From positions 1 to 43,072 of the forward strand of contig JNEM01010509.1 in NCBI GenBank assembly GCA_000697335.1: DNA of 43,072 bases. Reading direction: 5' to 3'. This DNA is from Conidiobolus incongruus B7586 (Eukaryota > Entomophthoromycota > Entomophthoromycetes > Entomophthorales > Conidiobolaceae). Made by a program: the position numbers and the translations under genes. Positions 22,616 to 35,468 of this stretch are shown here, one piece after another. Under the pieces are notes generated by a model. The model searched no databases and was not told the origin of the DNA. It was given only the letters and a program-made list of their open reading frames with translations. The stretch's first letter is position 1, and every line of letters begins with the position of its first letter.

Positions 22616-25600
22616 ATGAATTGGATATGGACAATTACCTTTACAATCATCGCTTGGAGTTTATTTGTATTCCGTAGAGCAATATTTTATTCCAAGCATA
22701 TTCCTACGATCAGGTAATCTATTATATTGTGTATACTCTGAATTATTTATTTATTTGTCTTTTAAATATTTAGACCAAATGCTGATTCCAAACAAGATGA
22801 AGATGATCACAATCTAAATTTATATAATATTGTTGAAAGTTTATTAGATCTACCTCAAGTTAGAAAGCTTAGACTAAGTCACGATATGTTAAATAATGTA
22901 ATATTAAATCACTATTTAATTACTCATATTAATACTAATGACAATTCAATATTCAATACAGATCTATTTATCTTATTTACCTCAAAATGAAATTATTTGG
23001 ATAAAAAAAGCTAAAACTTATAACCCTTTAATTAGGTAATAGCATAGTTTTTAAATATTACAAAAATTTAAAATTAATTTGAATTTTATAGATTTTTCCT
23101 ACAGTTACATTTTCATGGTTTTGAATGGTTTTTAAAAGGTCAAAATATTGAGAATTATATCGATGTTTTAAACAATTGGTAATTTGAATTTAATATATTT
23201 ATAATTATATTCATTAATATAAATTTATATAGTGCAAGCTCTGACCTTCTTAGTTATGAAAATCGAATGGTAGTCAAGATAACCAATGACAGAGACAGAA
23301 ATCAAGAACTCAATGTAATCCACTCACGTTAAATCTATGTATAACTTGATTTGACATTATAATTAGCTTAAAGTATCTAAGACTTTATTAAACTATTTAA
23401 AAACTAAATTGAATAATACACAATTAAAGGATTTGAGTAATAAGGAAAAAAGAGAGCTTTTTATTAAAACAGTAAGTTAAATATTTTAGAATTTTAATTA
23501 TGATTACTTAATTTATTATATTATATAGTTAAAAACCGCTGTTCACTTTGTTAGAGGTGTTGGGTATATTCATTACAGACATTTGATTGTACCTAAAGTC
23601 AATTGGGATGATCCAGAATTATTCAAAGTAGGTATATTTGGTAAATGTAAACTTTTTTAAATGATTAATGTAAAATGAATAGATGATGGAAGCAATTGGA
23701 TCAAAATTAGATCCTGAAGTGTTTAAAATTCGATTGAGATTAGTTGATATTGCTGTGATAGCTAGTTTACATTCTGATCAATTTTGGGATAATAATTTTA
23801 TAATTATTGAATACAGATCAGGTATTTGAATCTTATTTTTGAATTTAGCAATTAATTTAATTCTTTTATTAATTCTCAAAGATCCAATGAGCCGAGTTCA
23901 GGCAACTGCTAGAAATCAAATTGCTTTAGTTAGAGCTAGATTTAATACTGCTAAAGAATTGGCTAAAGAAAAAATGAGTTTATTTAATAGTAAGTAGTGT
24001 TGAAGAAGGATCTATTATAATTTATTAATCTATTGATCTAGATCACCTGAATGAATTTCGTCATTTAGCTTCTGTGACTGGTTATACTACACCCGATCCT
24101 CAAGGTATTAAATGAAATTTTAATCAGTGTATGAAAATAAAATTAACATAATCATTTAGAATTAGAAACTTATAATACATCCGAAGAAATCCAAGCTCAA
24201 GAACAGTTGATTGCTAGAATTTTTACCAAGTTTTTGGTTGAAAGAGGAAGGCACCCAATTAAAGTATATATACATATATATTCCATCTCTATATCCTTTT
24301 ATCTAATTGAAATAACTAGGATTCTTTATGGAATTCATTAGTTCTTGTTGCAGACAGATTTATCAAGAGATCTAATAAAAATATTTTGGGTGAAGAATAT
24401 GACAATTTATTGAATCAAGTCATTGCTTCCAAGTTGGGTGTGGTATGTATTAATGTTTATTTTTATAGTTATATTTATTCTCATTTTGCTTGATTTAGAC
24501 TGTTGATATCCTTAATTCAAATGATGGGTTTCAAGAATTCGCTTACAAATCCCATCTACATCGATACATGGCTGTATATAATCATGATTTAGAAGTAATT
24601 CCTGATACCAACGAAATTAAAATTTTGTGTAATGGAACTTTAAGTTATTGGAAGGTAATTTTATATTATTTGTAAAGCATATATGATATTAACAATAAAA
24701 TTTATAGGATATTAAAGATAGTTTAAGAATTGATCCTGACACAAAGCAATTCCTTGGTCATTATTCAGAAACTGGACTTATTGATCGCGGTTTAACTGAT
24801 TGGACTGAATTGGTACCATTCAAACATGAGGCTACTCTTCCACCGCCTTGGGGAAATCGATATATTTGTGAAATTGTCAGTTGGATCATTGATGCTCCTC
24901 GAATCAATGGTGATCATTCGTTTTTAAGATTCAAAACACCTCAAGGAGAGTGGTACTCAGTGGGTCAGTATATGCCTGTGAAGCATAATGCTAGAGATCA
25001 GTTCATTTTCCCAATGCGTGTGAAACAATGCCGATTTATGTGTCCTGATATCAGTGAATATTGGGAAGGTCCTGTTACTATTATCGAGTTTGAAATTAGT
25101 AAATCGGCATTCCTAGAAATTAAGAAAAAACTTGAAGAAGATCAAAGGAAAAAAGAGCACCTTTATCAAGTGAGTTTTGCTTTCAATTCATTTTAATTTA
25201 ATATACTTAACTATTTTTAATTAGTTCTTACATGATAACTGTACTATCTATGTTAAGTCAGTATTAGAGATAGCAGGAATTCAATTACCTAGTTCAATGA
25301 GTCTTTCAGATTTACTATTTCCCAATATCTCGCGTTGGGGTAGAGCTATACATCGAATGAAATGGACTCCGAAATTTATTCGCCCTCTCATTAGACTCAG
25401 CTGGACAATGATGATCAACTGCATTCTTCTATTGTTTGGGTCTGGCGCCGTTGATCGTCAAATTAGAGAAACTACGAAAGGAGTGGTGCCATTCGTTAGT
25501 AGTTGGAAAGATTTCACTGATCCCAAAAAGGTATTTATATCATACAATACTCAAATCAACTTTATTAATTTTCATTCATTAGGTTATTTCGGAGCATCCT

Positions 25601-26047
25601 TTCATTATTGGTCATTTTGTTCGAAAACAGATTGAAGAATGGAGGGAAGCAAGAACTAAAGTTTTGCAAAGTAAAAAAGAGTTCCTCGAAAAAAAGATAA
25701 ATCAATTACAGAGCGACCAAAGTAGTCAAAATGGTTCAAATTATGAAAGTACTCACCGCAGTACATTTATCAATTTACCTTCTCAAGAGGAAACCCAGCT
25801 TCGCAGACAGCTTAAAATGGTTAATAAGGCTTTGGAGGATGTTAGGTATGCAATTCCAAGCAGATTCCGTCGTAAGAGCCATTTAGCCTCCATACAATCA
25901 CCAGTTCTCAGCCCATTGGTCACACCTATTAACTTCGATGAAGAGTTTAATTTTGATAAAGATGAATTTAGTTTGAATGCAAGCTCTATTTCTCCTAAAG
26001 AATCTTTTGAACTAAAAATGACCAAAATTCATAATGATTCCCCTTGA
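22616..26047 (+). CDS. Uncharacterised membrane-anchored protein with papain-like/NlpC-P60-like His-Cys domain
   Basis: I do not recognise a named gene. Sixteen exons (22616-22713, 22774-22897, 22962-23035, 23092-23178, 23233-23314, 23367-23471, 23529-23627, 23683-23821, 23882-23989, 24042-24104, 24160-24263, 24320-24442, 24499-24654, 24708-25169, 25225-25530, 25583-26047) sum to 2,595 nt, 864 residues, with all phases closing. The N-terminus is a signal anchor (WIWTITFTIIAWSLFVF then RR). Residues ~40-450 are helical and unassigned. Residues ~490-640 look like a compact hydrolase: PPPWGNRYICEIVSWIID, GDHSFLRFKTPQGEWYSVG with His524, and LHDNCTIYVKSVLEIAG with Cys614. An H-S-x-x-R-F / G-x-x-Y-S-V-G strand pair followed by NCTxYV is the layout of papain-like folds such as DUF4105/Lnb or NlpC/P60, where His and Cys are catalytic. 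The end has a basic coiled coil (IEEWREARTKVLQSKKEFLE) and a Ser/Thr-rich tail. The enzyme assignment is inference. Confidence 0.85.
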
Positions 26048-26395
26048 ATATGATTATTATAAAATATATCAAAATAATAACCCCCAAATTACACTCATAT
26101 TGTGAATAAATACCCTATTGTATGATTCAGTTTGGATTTCTTCTAATTCATAGTTTATTATATCAAATAAATTGATCAAATATATCCATCTTCCAAATTC
26201 AAATATTTGATTCTAATGTAGTTTTTCAGGAGTAGGATATTTGAATTAGTTGTTATATTACAGCTATTAATAAATGAATTATAATATATTTAATCTTGGA
26301 AATGGAGAGTAAAATAAAAAATAAATGATATAATTAATAACTAATGTAATTAATAAATTATAAATTTTTATTTAATAACAATATTTTGATTACAA
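26048..26395. other. AT-rich 3' flank before the tRNA-like element
   Basis: About 350 bp of A/T-rich sequence. Nothing gene-like is seen. The 26469-26651 stretch on the other side of the tRNA-like element is equally plain and leads to the convergent RCF1 gene. Confidence 0.5.
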
Positions 26396-26468
26396 GCTCG
26401 CACGGTACAGCTGATTAGAGCGTGGTGTTAGTACCACCAGAATGAAATGTTGGATTCCTGATGAGAGT
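26396..26468 (+). pseudogene. Degenerate tRNA-Thr(AGT)-like sequence
   Basis: Exactly 73 nt can be folded in tRNA spacing. The anticodon arm is perfect: TGGTG, loop TTAGTAC (anticodon AGT, threonine), CACCA. The acceptor stem GCTCGCA/TGAGAGT has one mismatch and one G-T pair. The D-arm GTAC...GAGC has one mismatch, and its loop is followed by the usual GAGCG. The T-loop TTGGATT keeps most of the B box but has G where C56 belongs, and only two of five T-stem pairs remain. It stands out as GC-richer than its surroundings. A dead tRNA copy or the head of a tRNA-derived short interspersed element is more likely than a working tRNA. Confidence 0.55.
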
Positions 26469-26651
26469 ATTTTTGGATTTTGAATTTTTCAAACTAATTA
26501 CGATCATTATACTCAAGTTCAATATCATTTAATACTATTACAGGTGATGATTTTTATGAAAATGTGAAGTATTTGATTGAAAATTGATAAAATGTATAAT
26601 TATAATTAAAATTGAGCTATATTATTACATTAATCCAAATTTGATTCAAAT

Positions 26652-26999
26652 TCATTCATTCTTAGTTTGATCAGAACTACCAGATTCAATAGCGATAGGT
26701 TTCTTTTCGAGATAAGGTTTAGGAGCCAAAATCAAAGAACCCAAAGCCATACCAATAATTGTCATCCCTTGGAAAGCTACACGATAGCGTAACCATTCAA
26801 CACCTTTCTTTTTATTTCCCTTTCTCAAATTAATATATGCACCAGTAAATGCTCCAACAGTTAATAAACATCCTAAACCATCTTAATATTTATTTTTAAC
26901 ATAAATATTTCTATATTTACCAATGGGTATCCAAGGTTGTTGAACACTTTTTTGATAAATACGATCCCAACCAGAATGATATTCTCTTTTAGTAGACAT
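26652..26999 (-). CDS. RCF1: HIG1-domain protein, Rcf1-like respiratory supercomplex factor
   Basis: Rcf1/HIG1 proteins sit in the mitochondrial inner membrane and help assemble cytochrome c oxidase and its bc1 supercomplexes. Two exons (26921-26999 and 26652-26881, separated by a 39-nt intron with TTAAG acceptor) encode 102 residues. The HIG1 core is clear: PWIPIDGLGCLLTVGAFTGA (first helix), a basic matrix-side loop KGNKKKGVEW, then LRYRVAFQ, matching the RxRxxxQ end of the Rcf1 motif, then GMTIIGMALGSLILA (second helix). The usual Gln/Ile at the first motif position is Val here. A short polar tail follows, shorter than yeast Rcf1 (159 residues). The start ATG is the only one upstream of the domain. 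It converges with the hydrolase gene at 26047. Confidence 0.92.
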
Positions 27000-29212
27000 A
27001 ATCAATATATAAAAAACTTCTAATAATTAAATAAGTATACTACGATATTATAAAGATTATTCATTTTAAATAAAATTCAATTAAAAACCTTGTAAAACTG
27101 ATATTAAAGTATTATTTTAGGTATCAAAATTTGCTTACATTACTTGTATGCTATAATTAAATGATATTGGTGTGACGTTTTATAGTATAATCTTGCAACT
27201 ACAATTAGATCGTATTTCAATTTATAATTTGATCTCCAATTCTTCTTTTATTAGTATTATGGGATCCAATTATGATTCAGATTATTAAATAAATTCAACC
27301 TTGGTTAATTTAAAGATCAAAATATTGAAATACTATATTATCGTCATATATAAAAATTTTATTATATTATACATCATAATACATAAATTAAATTAATCAT
27401 TAAATGATAACTTTAAATATTGATTAAATTTAACACTTGAATATGAATTAAGTTAGAAAATATTTCCCTAATCTCACAAGTTGTAGACTGGGAATTGATT
27501 AAAAATACTCCCTTATTCTTATAGAAATTTAAACTATATTACTATTTGAAAAAATCATCTTGAATATTCTAGTTATATTTATTGAAATGTATATAGCACT
27601 CTAATAATATACTTACTAATTCCTAAAAATATACTATATATATATATATATATATTTTTAACCTTGATGAAATTTTTTACCAGAACTAAATTTATGTGTA
27701 ATTATAACTGAGTGAAATAAAAATATAGTCTTACAAACAATGTAATTTTTAAATATTGCAATTTATATTAATTATTATAATATATTTTCTAATATTTTAA
27801 TTTTATTCCATTCTAAATAAAATAAATTTCAGTAGTTTTAATATTTTATACCAAATTAAACATATTTAATCATTTGATAAATAAATTGTTTTTATTATCA
27901 TATTAAAAATTGAATTAATCCTCAGCTAATTAACATTAATTTGCAATTCAAAGTAAATATTTTATAAATAATTTGCTATCATTGTTATCACATTAATTAA
28001 TTAATTAATGAATATTTGATATTATTGTATATAATTACAGTTTAAAATATTAAATTAAATCATTAATTACAATAAAATTCTTTTGAATCACAGTGGCTTT
28101 TATTTATCTATCAACTGAGGTTTCTTATAAGATGATAGATTTGAAAAACTAAAAAAAATTATATATTTTTAATTTTAAATTATGAAATATCTACAATGAA
28201 TGTAGTTATTCTTATATATTAATGAACTCATTTGATATTTAACAAAAATCCAGGTGAAAATATTGAGATATTGGAGTTGAATAATAATTAAATTATTGTA
28301 AATGATTTATTTGAAAGTCGAATACTAGTTAAAATATTGTTTACAATTATTAATTCAATTGGTATATGATCCTTGTTAGATATATAATGATTTATGTTGT
28401 CCACATATAGCTTTATATCTTGCATTTTTAACTGATTATTTAGTCATCTGTTCAGAATAATAACTGGAATTTATTATTATATTAGTGATAGATGTAATAT
28501 TGAAAATAGTACTTTTTATGATGTATTAATGATATTGAATAAAAAGAATAACTGATATTTTTATGATATCAATTACCCGAAACATCTTTTACTCTGTCCA
28601 GGTTTTAGGTTTAAACTTACTTGGTCTGCTATTTAAAATCTGTTCATAAAATATTGGTTTATAAGGATGAATTGATTTATAAATAATTTTGGTATTGCAT
28701 AGAATTTTTTTATATAATTTCAAAATTCAATTTTTTGAAATATGTTCTGTAAAATCAAAATTTTATGGTTAGACTGCATATTGAATAGAAAAAGCATGAT
28801 TAAACCAAAAACCTTAACAGGGTAAAATGAGTGTTTACCAGAAAAATTGTGTCTATTTATTAAATATATAAAAATAACAACTTTGAATATTAATTTATGT
28901 ATATATTGAATAAACAGTTATAAATGAATAATATTTGATCATAATGATTAAAATATATTTTATATTAACTGAACATGATCATTTTATAAGCATAAAATTA
29001 TCATTATAAATTTAATATTAAATCATTAAATTAAAAAATAACTGACTTGTTTATTACATTTCTCAAGGTCATTGGATGAAATAACCAATTAGAATTATGT
29101 GAGTTTAATGTCCAATAAATTTGTCTTACGTTGTAAATTTGAATTAGTATATATAGTTAAGGTATTCATCTAGCGTGTTTAATTGTTGACATTATATAAG
29201 ATAATATCAATA
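27000..29212. other. AT-rich spacer, divergent promoters of RCF1 and PDI
   Basis: About 2.2 kb between two divergently transcribed genes. A TA tract occurs near 27637-27655. No ORF or RNA gene is supported; CCAAT boxes near the right end are listed separately. Confidence 0.55.
29071..29177 (+). promoter_or_regulatory. Clustered CCAAT boxes and a UPRE-like site before the PDI gene
   Basis: CCAAT occurs at 29085-29089 and 29112-29116, with an inverted copy (ATTGG) at 29071-29075, 100-140 bp upstream of the PDI start. TAGCGTG at 29171-29177 differs by one base from the yeast unfolded-protein-response core CAGCGTG, 36 bp before the ATG. CCAAT boxes are common in ER-chaperone promoters; function here is inference. 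Confidence 0.3.
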
Positions 29213-30523
<1,311 letters not shown>

Positions 30524-33513
30524 TTCAAATTACAATACCCATTAAACTATTTCTTTAAAATTATTTCTGAGCTCTTTTGATATCATTGTTTTTAAAATAA
30601 CTGATTTAACTATAATATATTTTTAAGTAAAAAAATGTCTGATAGATTTCATTATCTATAAATAATGATTAAAATTCATCAACAACTTTCTAAAACAATA
30701 GTCATTCCTAATTATCATTGTTATTTTTATGATTGCTTTTTAGATTAGCTGCAATTATAATATGAATATCGAATATCACATTATATGAATTATAATGAAA
30801 AATAAAATACTCTAATGAAATTCTGTATCAATTGTTATAAATATTGTGATCATTAATCATTGTCTTATTCCAAAGGTTTTTCTAACTATAAAAGATGATT
30901 TTGCATTAGTTTGGGATATCAATTGGGTATATGTTTGATCAAAAATTAAAAAAAAACAAGATGATAAATTGATATTTGATATATTTGTAATAAAGTATAT
31001 AATATCAATTAATTGATAATAGTATTATATATAAACACATTATAACATTTAATTATATAAATTTCTTTCAATTATATTCATTAAAATAAATTTTGAAAAT
31101 TCATTAACTAGTATATAATTTAAATTGTATTGTATATTTTTTGATTGTGTTATACATTAATAATTGGTAATTATATAATTGTATATTAGGTATTTTTGGT
31201 TATTTATACATATATAAATTAAACCTTTTGTAATGATCAAAATATCTTAACAACAATTAGATTACTTGAGTTTCAAATTTGTGAAATTATAAATTGATAT
31301 AATAGTTAAAATTTATAATGATATATATTTTCAAAATCATAAATTTACCTTAATATATTTATAAACCAAAAAAATAAGCTTGAATTCAGAGCAGTATAAA
31401 ATTGTCAAATTCTAACTCATGTTTAAACAATAATTATATTTACATTAGAAATTATAATTAAAAATATCTAATAAAATTCTAAAATTATTTCAGCATTTGA
31501 TATTAATTAGTAGTAATTTTAAATGAAATATTCGATTATTATACGATATAATGCAAGTAATCAATTTCAAGTCCACCATTGATCCTCCTAAAAAATTGAG
31601 ACTATTTAATAAAATTATGCAATCAAATAAAATTTTAAATTAATAGCATTTTTTTTAATCCAATTAAATATAATAATGACTAAATTCATCTAAAATTTTG
31701 CAAATTATAGGCTTGATCCAATAACGTTATAATCATCAACTCTAAATTTAAACTCAGTTTAATAATTCAGTCTAATGTTAATTTTTTTAAGATATATAAT
31801 ATAAAATGTAATAAACACTTTAATATTACTAATATTATTGATAGTGAATATATTTATGAATATAATATATTTTATAATATTCATCTAAATCAATTGATAA
31901 ACTTAGCATCTATTGATAATATTTGCATAAAGTAAAAAATAATACCGAAGATAAATTGATTCATAATAATAGTATCAATATCAACCACCAAAACACAATT
32001 CAATCCATTAAACTAAACTATGCAATCCATTTCATCTGAAATATTGAGGTAATCCAAACTTATCCATTCCTAAAAAATCTTATTCGTCAAAAATCTTATT
32101 CTGATTCAAATTGATTTTCTTTACTCGAATCGAATCCATTTTCAAATACCTAAAAAATTCAATTTCTATAATTGTTAATTAATTAATTTGAACTATGATT
32201 AATGGTACTTGATTAAATAAAAATTACTCATTTCTTGTAAATCACCATTATATTTGTTTCAAATCCTTTATAATCACAAGCTAAATATATTATGTATATT
32301 AAATCAATATTTTAAACTGTTCTCAATATATATATATATATATATATTAACATCTTCGAATAATTATAGTATCAAAATTTGTCTAAAAATGTGATAATTG
32401 ATGGTTTACCAAATTTAGTAAAGACTGATAATTGTCCGCATTATAAACACATTTGTTTCAACAAATTTCAATCTGAATAATCCAAATTTTTTTAAACCTA
32501 TATAATGATATTAAATATTTTCTTAAAATGATTTATAATTTATATAAAAATACATTAGTTTATAATTTTGATCATTGAAATATTGATTATAATCATAACT
32601 TGATAAATCTAATGACTATTAACTAAACCTAAGTCATATTAATATTAAGGATTGACTAAATTTATCTAATAATTCTATTTATAGAAATTAATAGGAATAT
32701 CAAATTTTAAAAAGTTTCATTTTTATTGATTATTTTAGAAAGATAAAATAGTTGATAACTGAAATGATAATTATTCATTTAAGTTAATATTCATTTTTAT
32801 TTAATTTAAATCCAAAAATAATTTCAAAATATGTTAGATAAAAAGAACGTGAGTATAATAAAATATTAACAATAATGATATTTAATGACATAATAATATA
32901 ATAATTGAGATATAAAATAAAAAAATGGACTCTAATCTCTAACAAATTAACCTAGAATTATTGGTTAAAAATCTTAAGTATCCGATTAAAATTTTGCTGA
33001 ATTGATCACCTTAAATTGATTTTAATAAAGTATGAACCCATTCCATTTTAAATGGTCATTATTTTTATAAATTTTACCCTTATTAACCAATTAGATGTTA
33101 AACTCTTATCAAAACCCTAGTTTTTAAAATGATTTGATCATTTGCTAATCATGACATCAATCAATTTTTTATTGTATAAGTTATAAAATTAAAGTTAATT
33201 TTATATTAAAATTGAATAAAAAAACTTGGTATTATATATAAAGTTTAATAAAGATAGATGAATTTGGGTTTATTCATTTGTTAAAGTGAAAATGAATAAT
33301 ATTGATATTAATTTAAAGTTAATAAAAAAAATCGTCATTGGACATCATTTTCAAACCAAATAACTTGAAAAATTAAAACACCAAATAATCGGATAAATTT
33401 TCGATTTGATTGAATAATTGCTTATTCTGCTCCAAGGATGTAAGTAAACAAGGTGATGATACATGATATTGGTTCTTCGTTCAATCTAAAAATATTCCAT
33501 TATTAGTTTTTAG
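30524..33513. other. AT-rich spacer downstream of PDI
   Basis: About 3 kb with no supported gene. A TA tract lies at about 32326-32348. The right end (33430-33513) contains a GTAAGT donor-like site and TAG acceptors that lead into the coding-like island described next. Confidence 0.5.
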
Positions 33514-33765
33514 TTTCGTAATGCTTATCAATACATCATTGATTGTTCTGTCAACCTTCGCAATTTTTATCAAGAGAAACCAGATCAGAATGAAGCGAAT
33601 GCAATATATGTTCACCTTATACCTCACATTTCAAATTATTTCACTTTATTTCTTTCACTCCTATTACCCCCCCCCCTCCCTTTTTTTGAGTTGAATATTA
33701 CCCTAAATATACTAGAAATAACAAATAATAATGTACGATTCACCCATGTTATAAGAAAATATTAA
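33514..33765 (+). other. Coding-like island of unknown identity
   Basis: Directly after an in-frame TAG (33511-33513), which could serve as a splice acceptor, a plus-strand frame stays open for 83 codons (FRNAYQYIIDCSVNLRNFYQ...). Its codon choice (GAT, GAA, GCT, CGT) is like that of the real genes here. A GTAAGT at 33440 could be the matching donor. A second frame, ATG at 33521 to a stop at 33692, encodes two hydrophobic helices (MLINTSLIVLSTFAIF and FTLYLTFQIISLYFF). Ten Cs in a row (33667-33676) interrupt both. I cannot assign a family or find flanking exons; it may be a gene remnant. Confidence 0.3.
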
Positions 33766-34066
33766 ATATTTATATTGAAATATACAATAAATTTATGATT
33801 ACTAATAATGATATAATTATTTATTTTGGGAATATTTAATTTTTGGAGATTAAAGATATACACAAAGTAGAGTATCGAATGTTATTATATCAAGATACCT
33901 TGATATAATTGACTTTAATCTAGTGAAACATTTAAAATTATCTTTTTGGTACAGAGGGATAAGACCCCAATGATTGTTAAATCTTGTGTAGAAGAGACAC
34001 TTGGTAATTAATTTGTAATGCTTATATAAATTGATACAGAGATCAATTTAAAAGAAGTCCAAGTTA

Positions 34067-34322
34067 TCAGAGGAATAATACATGATATAAAAATAGAATG
34101 AAAGATTGAAATATGTTCGTTAAAATAACCAGTATCCAGCGTGAAATCAACATACAGTAATAGTAAGGATTGGGGTAATTATATATGTTGTGGATATTAA
34201 AAGTACAAAATAAGAAATGCTTGAGAAGCTTCAGCAGTAGGAAGCTAAGGTAAATTATAAATCGAAACCTCGCCAATCCACCGAATATACTCTTGAAAAA
34301 CACTTTCAGCCACTCAATGTTT
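34067..34322 (-). other. Open frame for a hydrophobic tail beyond the PP1-subunit stop
   Basis: Just past the stop of the CBM21 gene, the frame one base over remains open to 34067 and encodes YKNIEWLKVFFKSIFGGLAR then FRFIIYLSFLLLKLLKHF and further hydrophobic residues. Base and codon use look coding. A 40-nt GT-AG segment (34292-34331) would, if spliced, fuse the PP1 subunit to the last 74 residues of this frame. The donor (GTTTTA) departs from the GTA-type donors seen elsewhere. Confidence 0.4.
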
Positions 34323-35468
34323 TTATAAAACGGGTGGAGAACGATTGGAAAATTCGTCGAGGGTGATATGATCAAAGAAGCTGGATTGTGGCTTGGCCCA
34401 TCCGAAGGAACTGAAGTGTGATCCGTATGACACGGGGCTACAGCCAAATGAGCCAGCTGAGGTTGGACTGGAGCTATATGGCAAGAAGGGAGAAGAGGTA
34501 TATTGTTGTGTTTGGTTTTGTGGAGTGGGGACAATTTCGTTAGGGGTCGTAACGGGTGTAGGAGCATTGAACATGGAGCAAGTATCAAGTTTGACACTTC
34601 GTCCAAATCCAGGAGTGGAGCGAGTACTGAATGAGGATTTGAAGTCATAACGGGCATGAAAAGGACTTTTGTTCGAAATATAATCTGGAGATGATTCGAG
34701 GGAATTTTCAAAAGAAGTTTTACGAGTAATAGGAATAGGAACAGTGACCACATCAGGATCCACTTGAACTTCGGGACTGATATCAGCACAATAATCTCGG
34801 TGATTATTGTTATCCCAATGATCAACTCCATTGACAGTGTACTTGATAGCAAACTTCAATTGATGCTTAGCAGTTGGATCTTCACTATGTCTGTACTCTT
34901 CAGGAATGCTGAGACAGAATTCAAACTGGTCCTGATCCAATTGATCTGGATATGTACGAGGATGAGAGCGAATATAGTGGGCATCAATATGTGAGAATGA
35001 ACCCCAGCTATCAAGAGAATATCTGACAACAACATTCTTTTCAAATCCATAATTCTGAACGCGAATGATCCCAAAAATACAATAACTCTCTTTATCCAAG
35101 CGAAGAGATTCCAAAACAAGAGCCTTGTCATTAGGAAGAGATCTATTGTTGGAAGGGAAGTTATTACACTTTAGAGACATAGGAGTAAAACCACTGACTG
35201 AGAGAGGGCATTTGGAATGATCAAAAGAGCGAACTCGAGTGAGCTGAGGGTTGAATTGAACCCTTCTATCTGTCTGCTTGGGCGAAGTAGCAGAGCGAAG
35301 AGCAGATTTGACGATTTCTCCTGACTTTTTGCGGATAATAGCAGGAGAGTTAAGAGAAATAGACATTTTAATATCATTTGCTGTAGTAGAAGCTTTTGGA
35401 GAGACTCCTAATTGCTTTGATAGAAGAGAAGGGCGATAAGAAGTCTGAGTAGTGAAGGTTGAGCTCAT
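34323..35468 (-). CDS. CBM21 protein phosphatase 1 regulatory subunit (Gac1/PPP1R3-like)
   Basis: Subunits of this kind bring the PP1 catalytic subunit to glycogen, where it activates glycogen synthase. The single-exon frame encodes 381 residues. A docking motif RVQF (residues 69-72, RVxF type) binds PP1, preceded by KSALR, as in fungal and animal relatives. The CBM21 domain spans about residues 112-232: VQNYGFEKNVVVRYSLDSW and WDNNNHRDY match the family's V-x-N-x-x-FEK-x-V-x-VRY and WDNN-x(n)-NY sugar-binding blocks. The C-terminal third is Ser/Pro/Thr-rich and disordered, ending DEFSNRSPPVL. The start ATG (35466-35468) is the first in frame. A possible membrane tail in a neighbouring frame lies just downstream, which would change the true C-terminus. 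Confidence 0.93.
   Translation of the reverse strand: MSSTFTTQTSYRPSLLSKQLGVSPKASTTANDIKMSISLNSPAIIRKKSGEIVKSALRSATSPKQTDRRVQFNPQLTRVRSFDHSKCPLSVSGFTPMSLKCNNFPSNNRSLPNDKALVLESLRLDKESYCIFGIIRVQNYGFEKNVVVRYSLDSWGSFSHIDAHYIRSHPRTYPDQLDQDQFEFCLSIPEEYRHSEDPTAKHQLKFAIKYTVNGVDHWDNNNHRDYCADISPEVQVDPDVVTVPIPITRKTSFENSLESSPDYISNKSPFHARYDFKSSFSTRSTPGFGRSVKLDTCSMFNAPTPVTTPNEIVPTPQNQTQQYTSSPFLPYSSSPTSAGSFGCSPVSYGSHFSSFGWAKPQSSFFDHITLDEFSNRSPPVL

Noticed and set aside
34323-34852. Long open frame overlapping the 3' half of the CBM21 gene on the same strand
   Set aside because: Within the gene it is a shadow of the Ser/Pro-rich coding frame. Only the part beyond the stop (34067-34322) has independent coding character.
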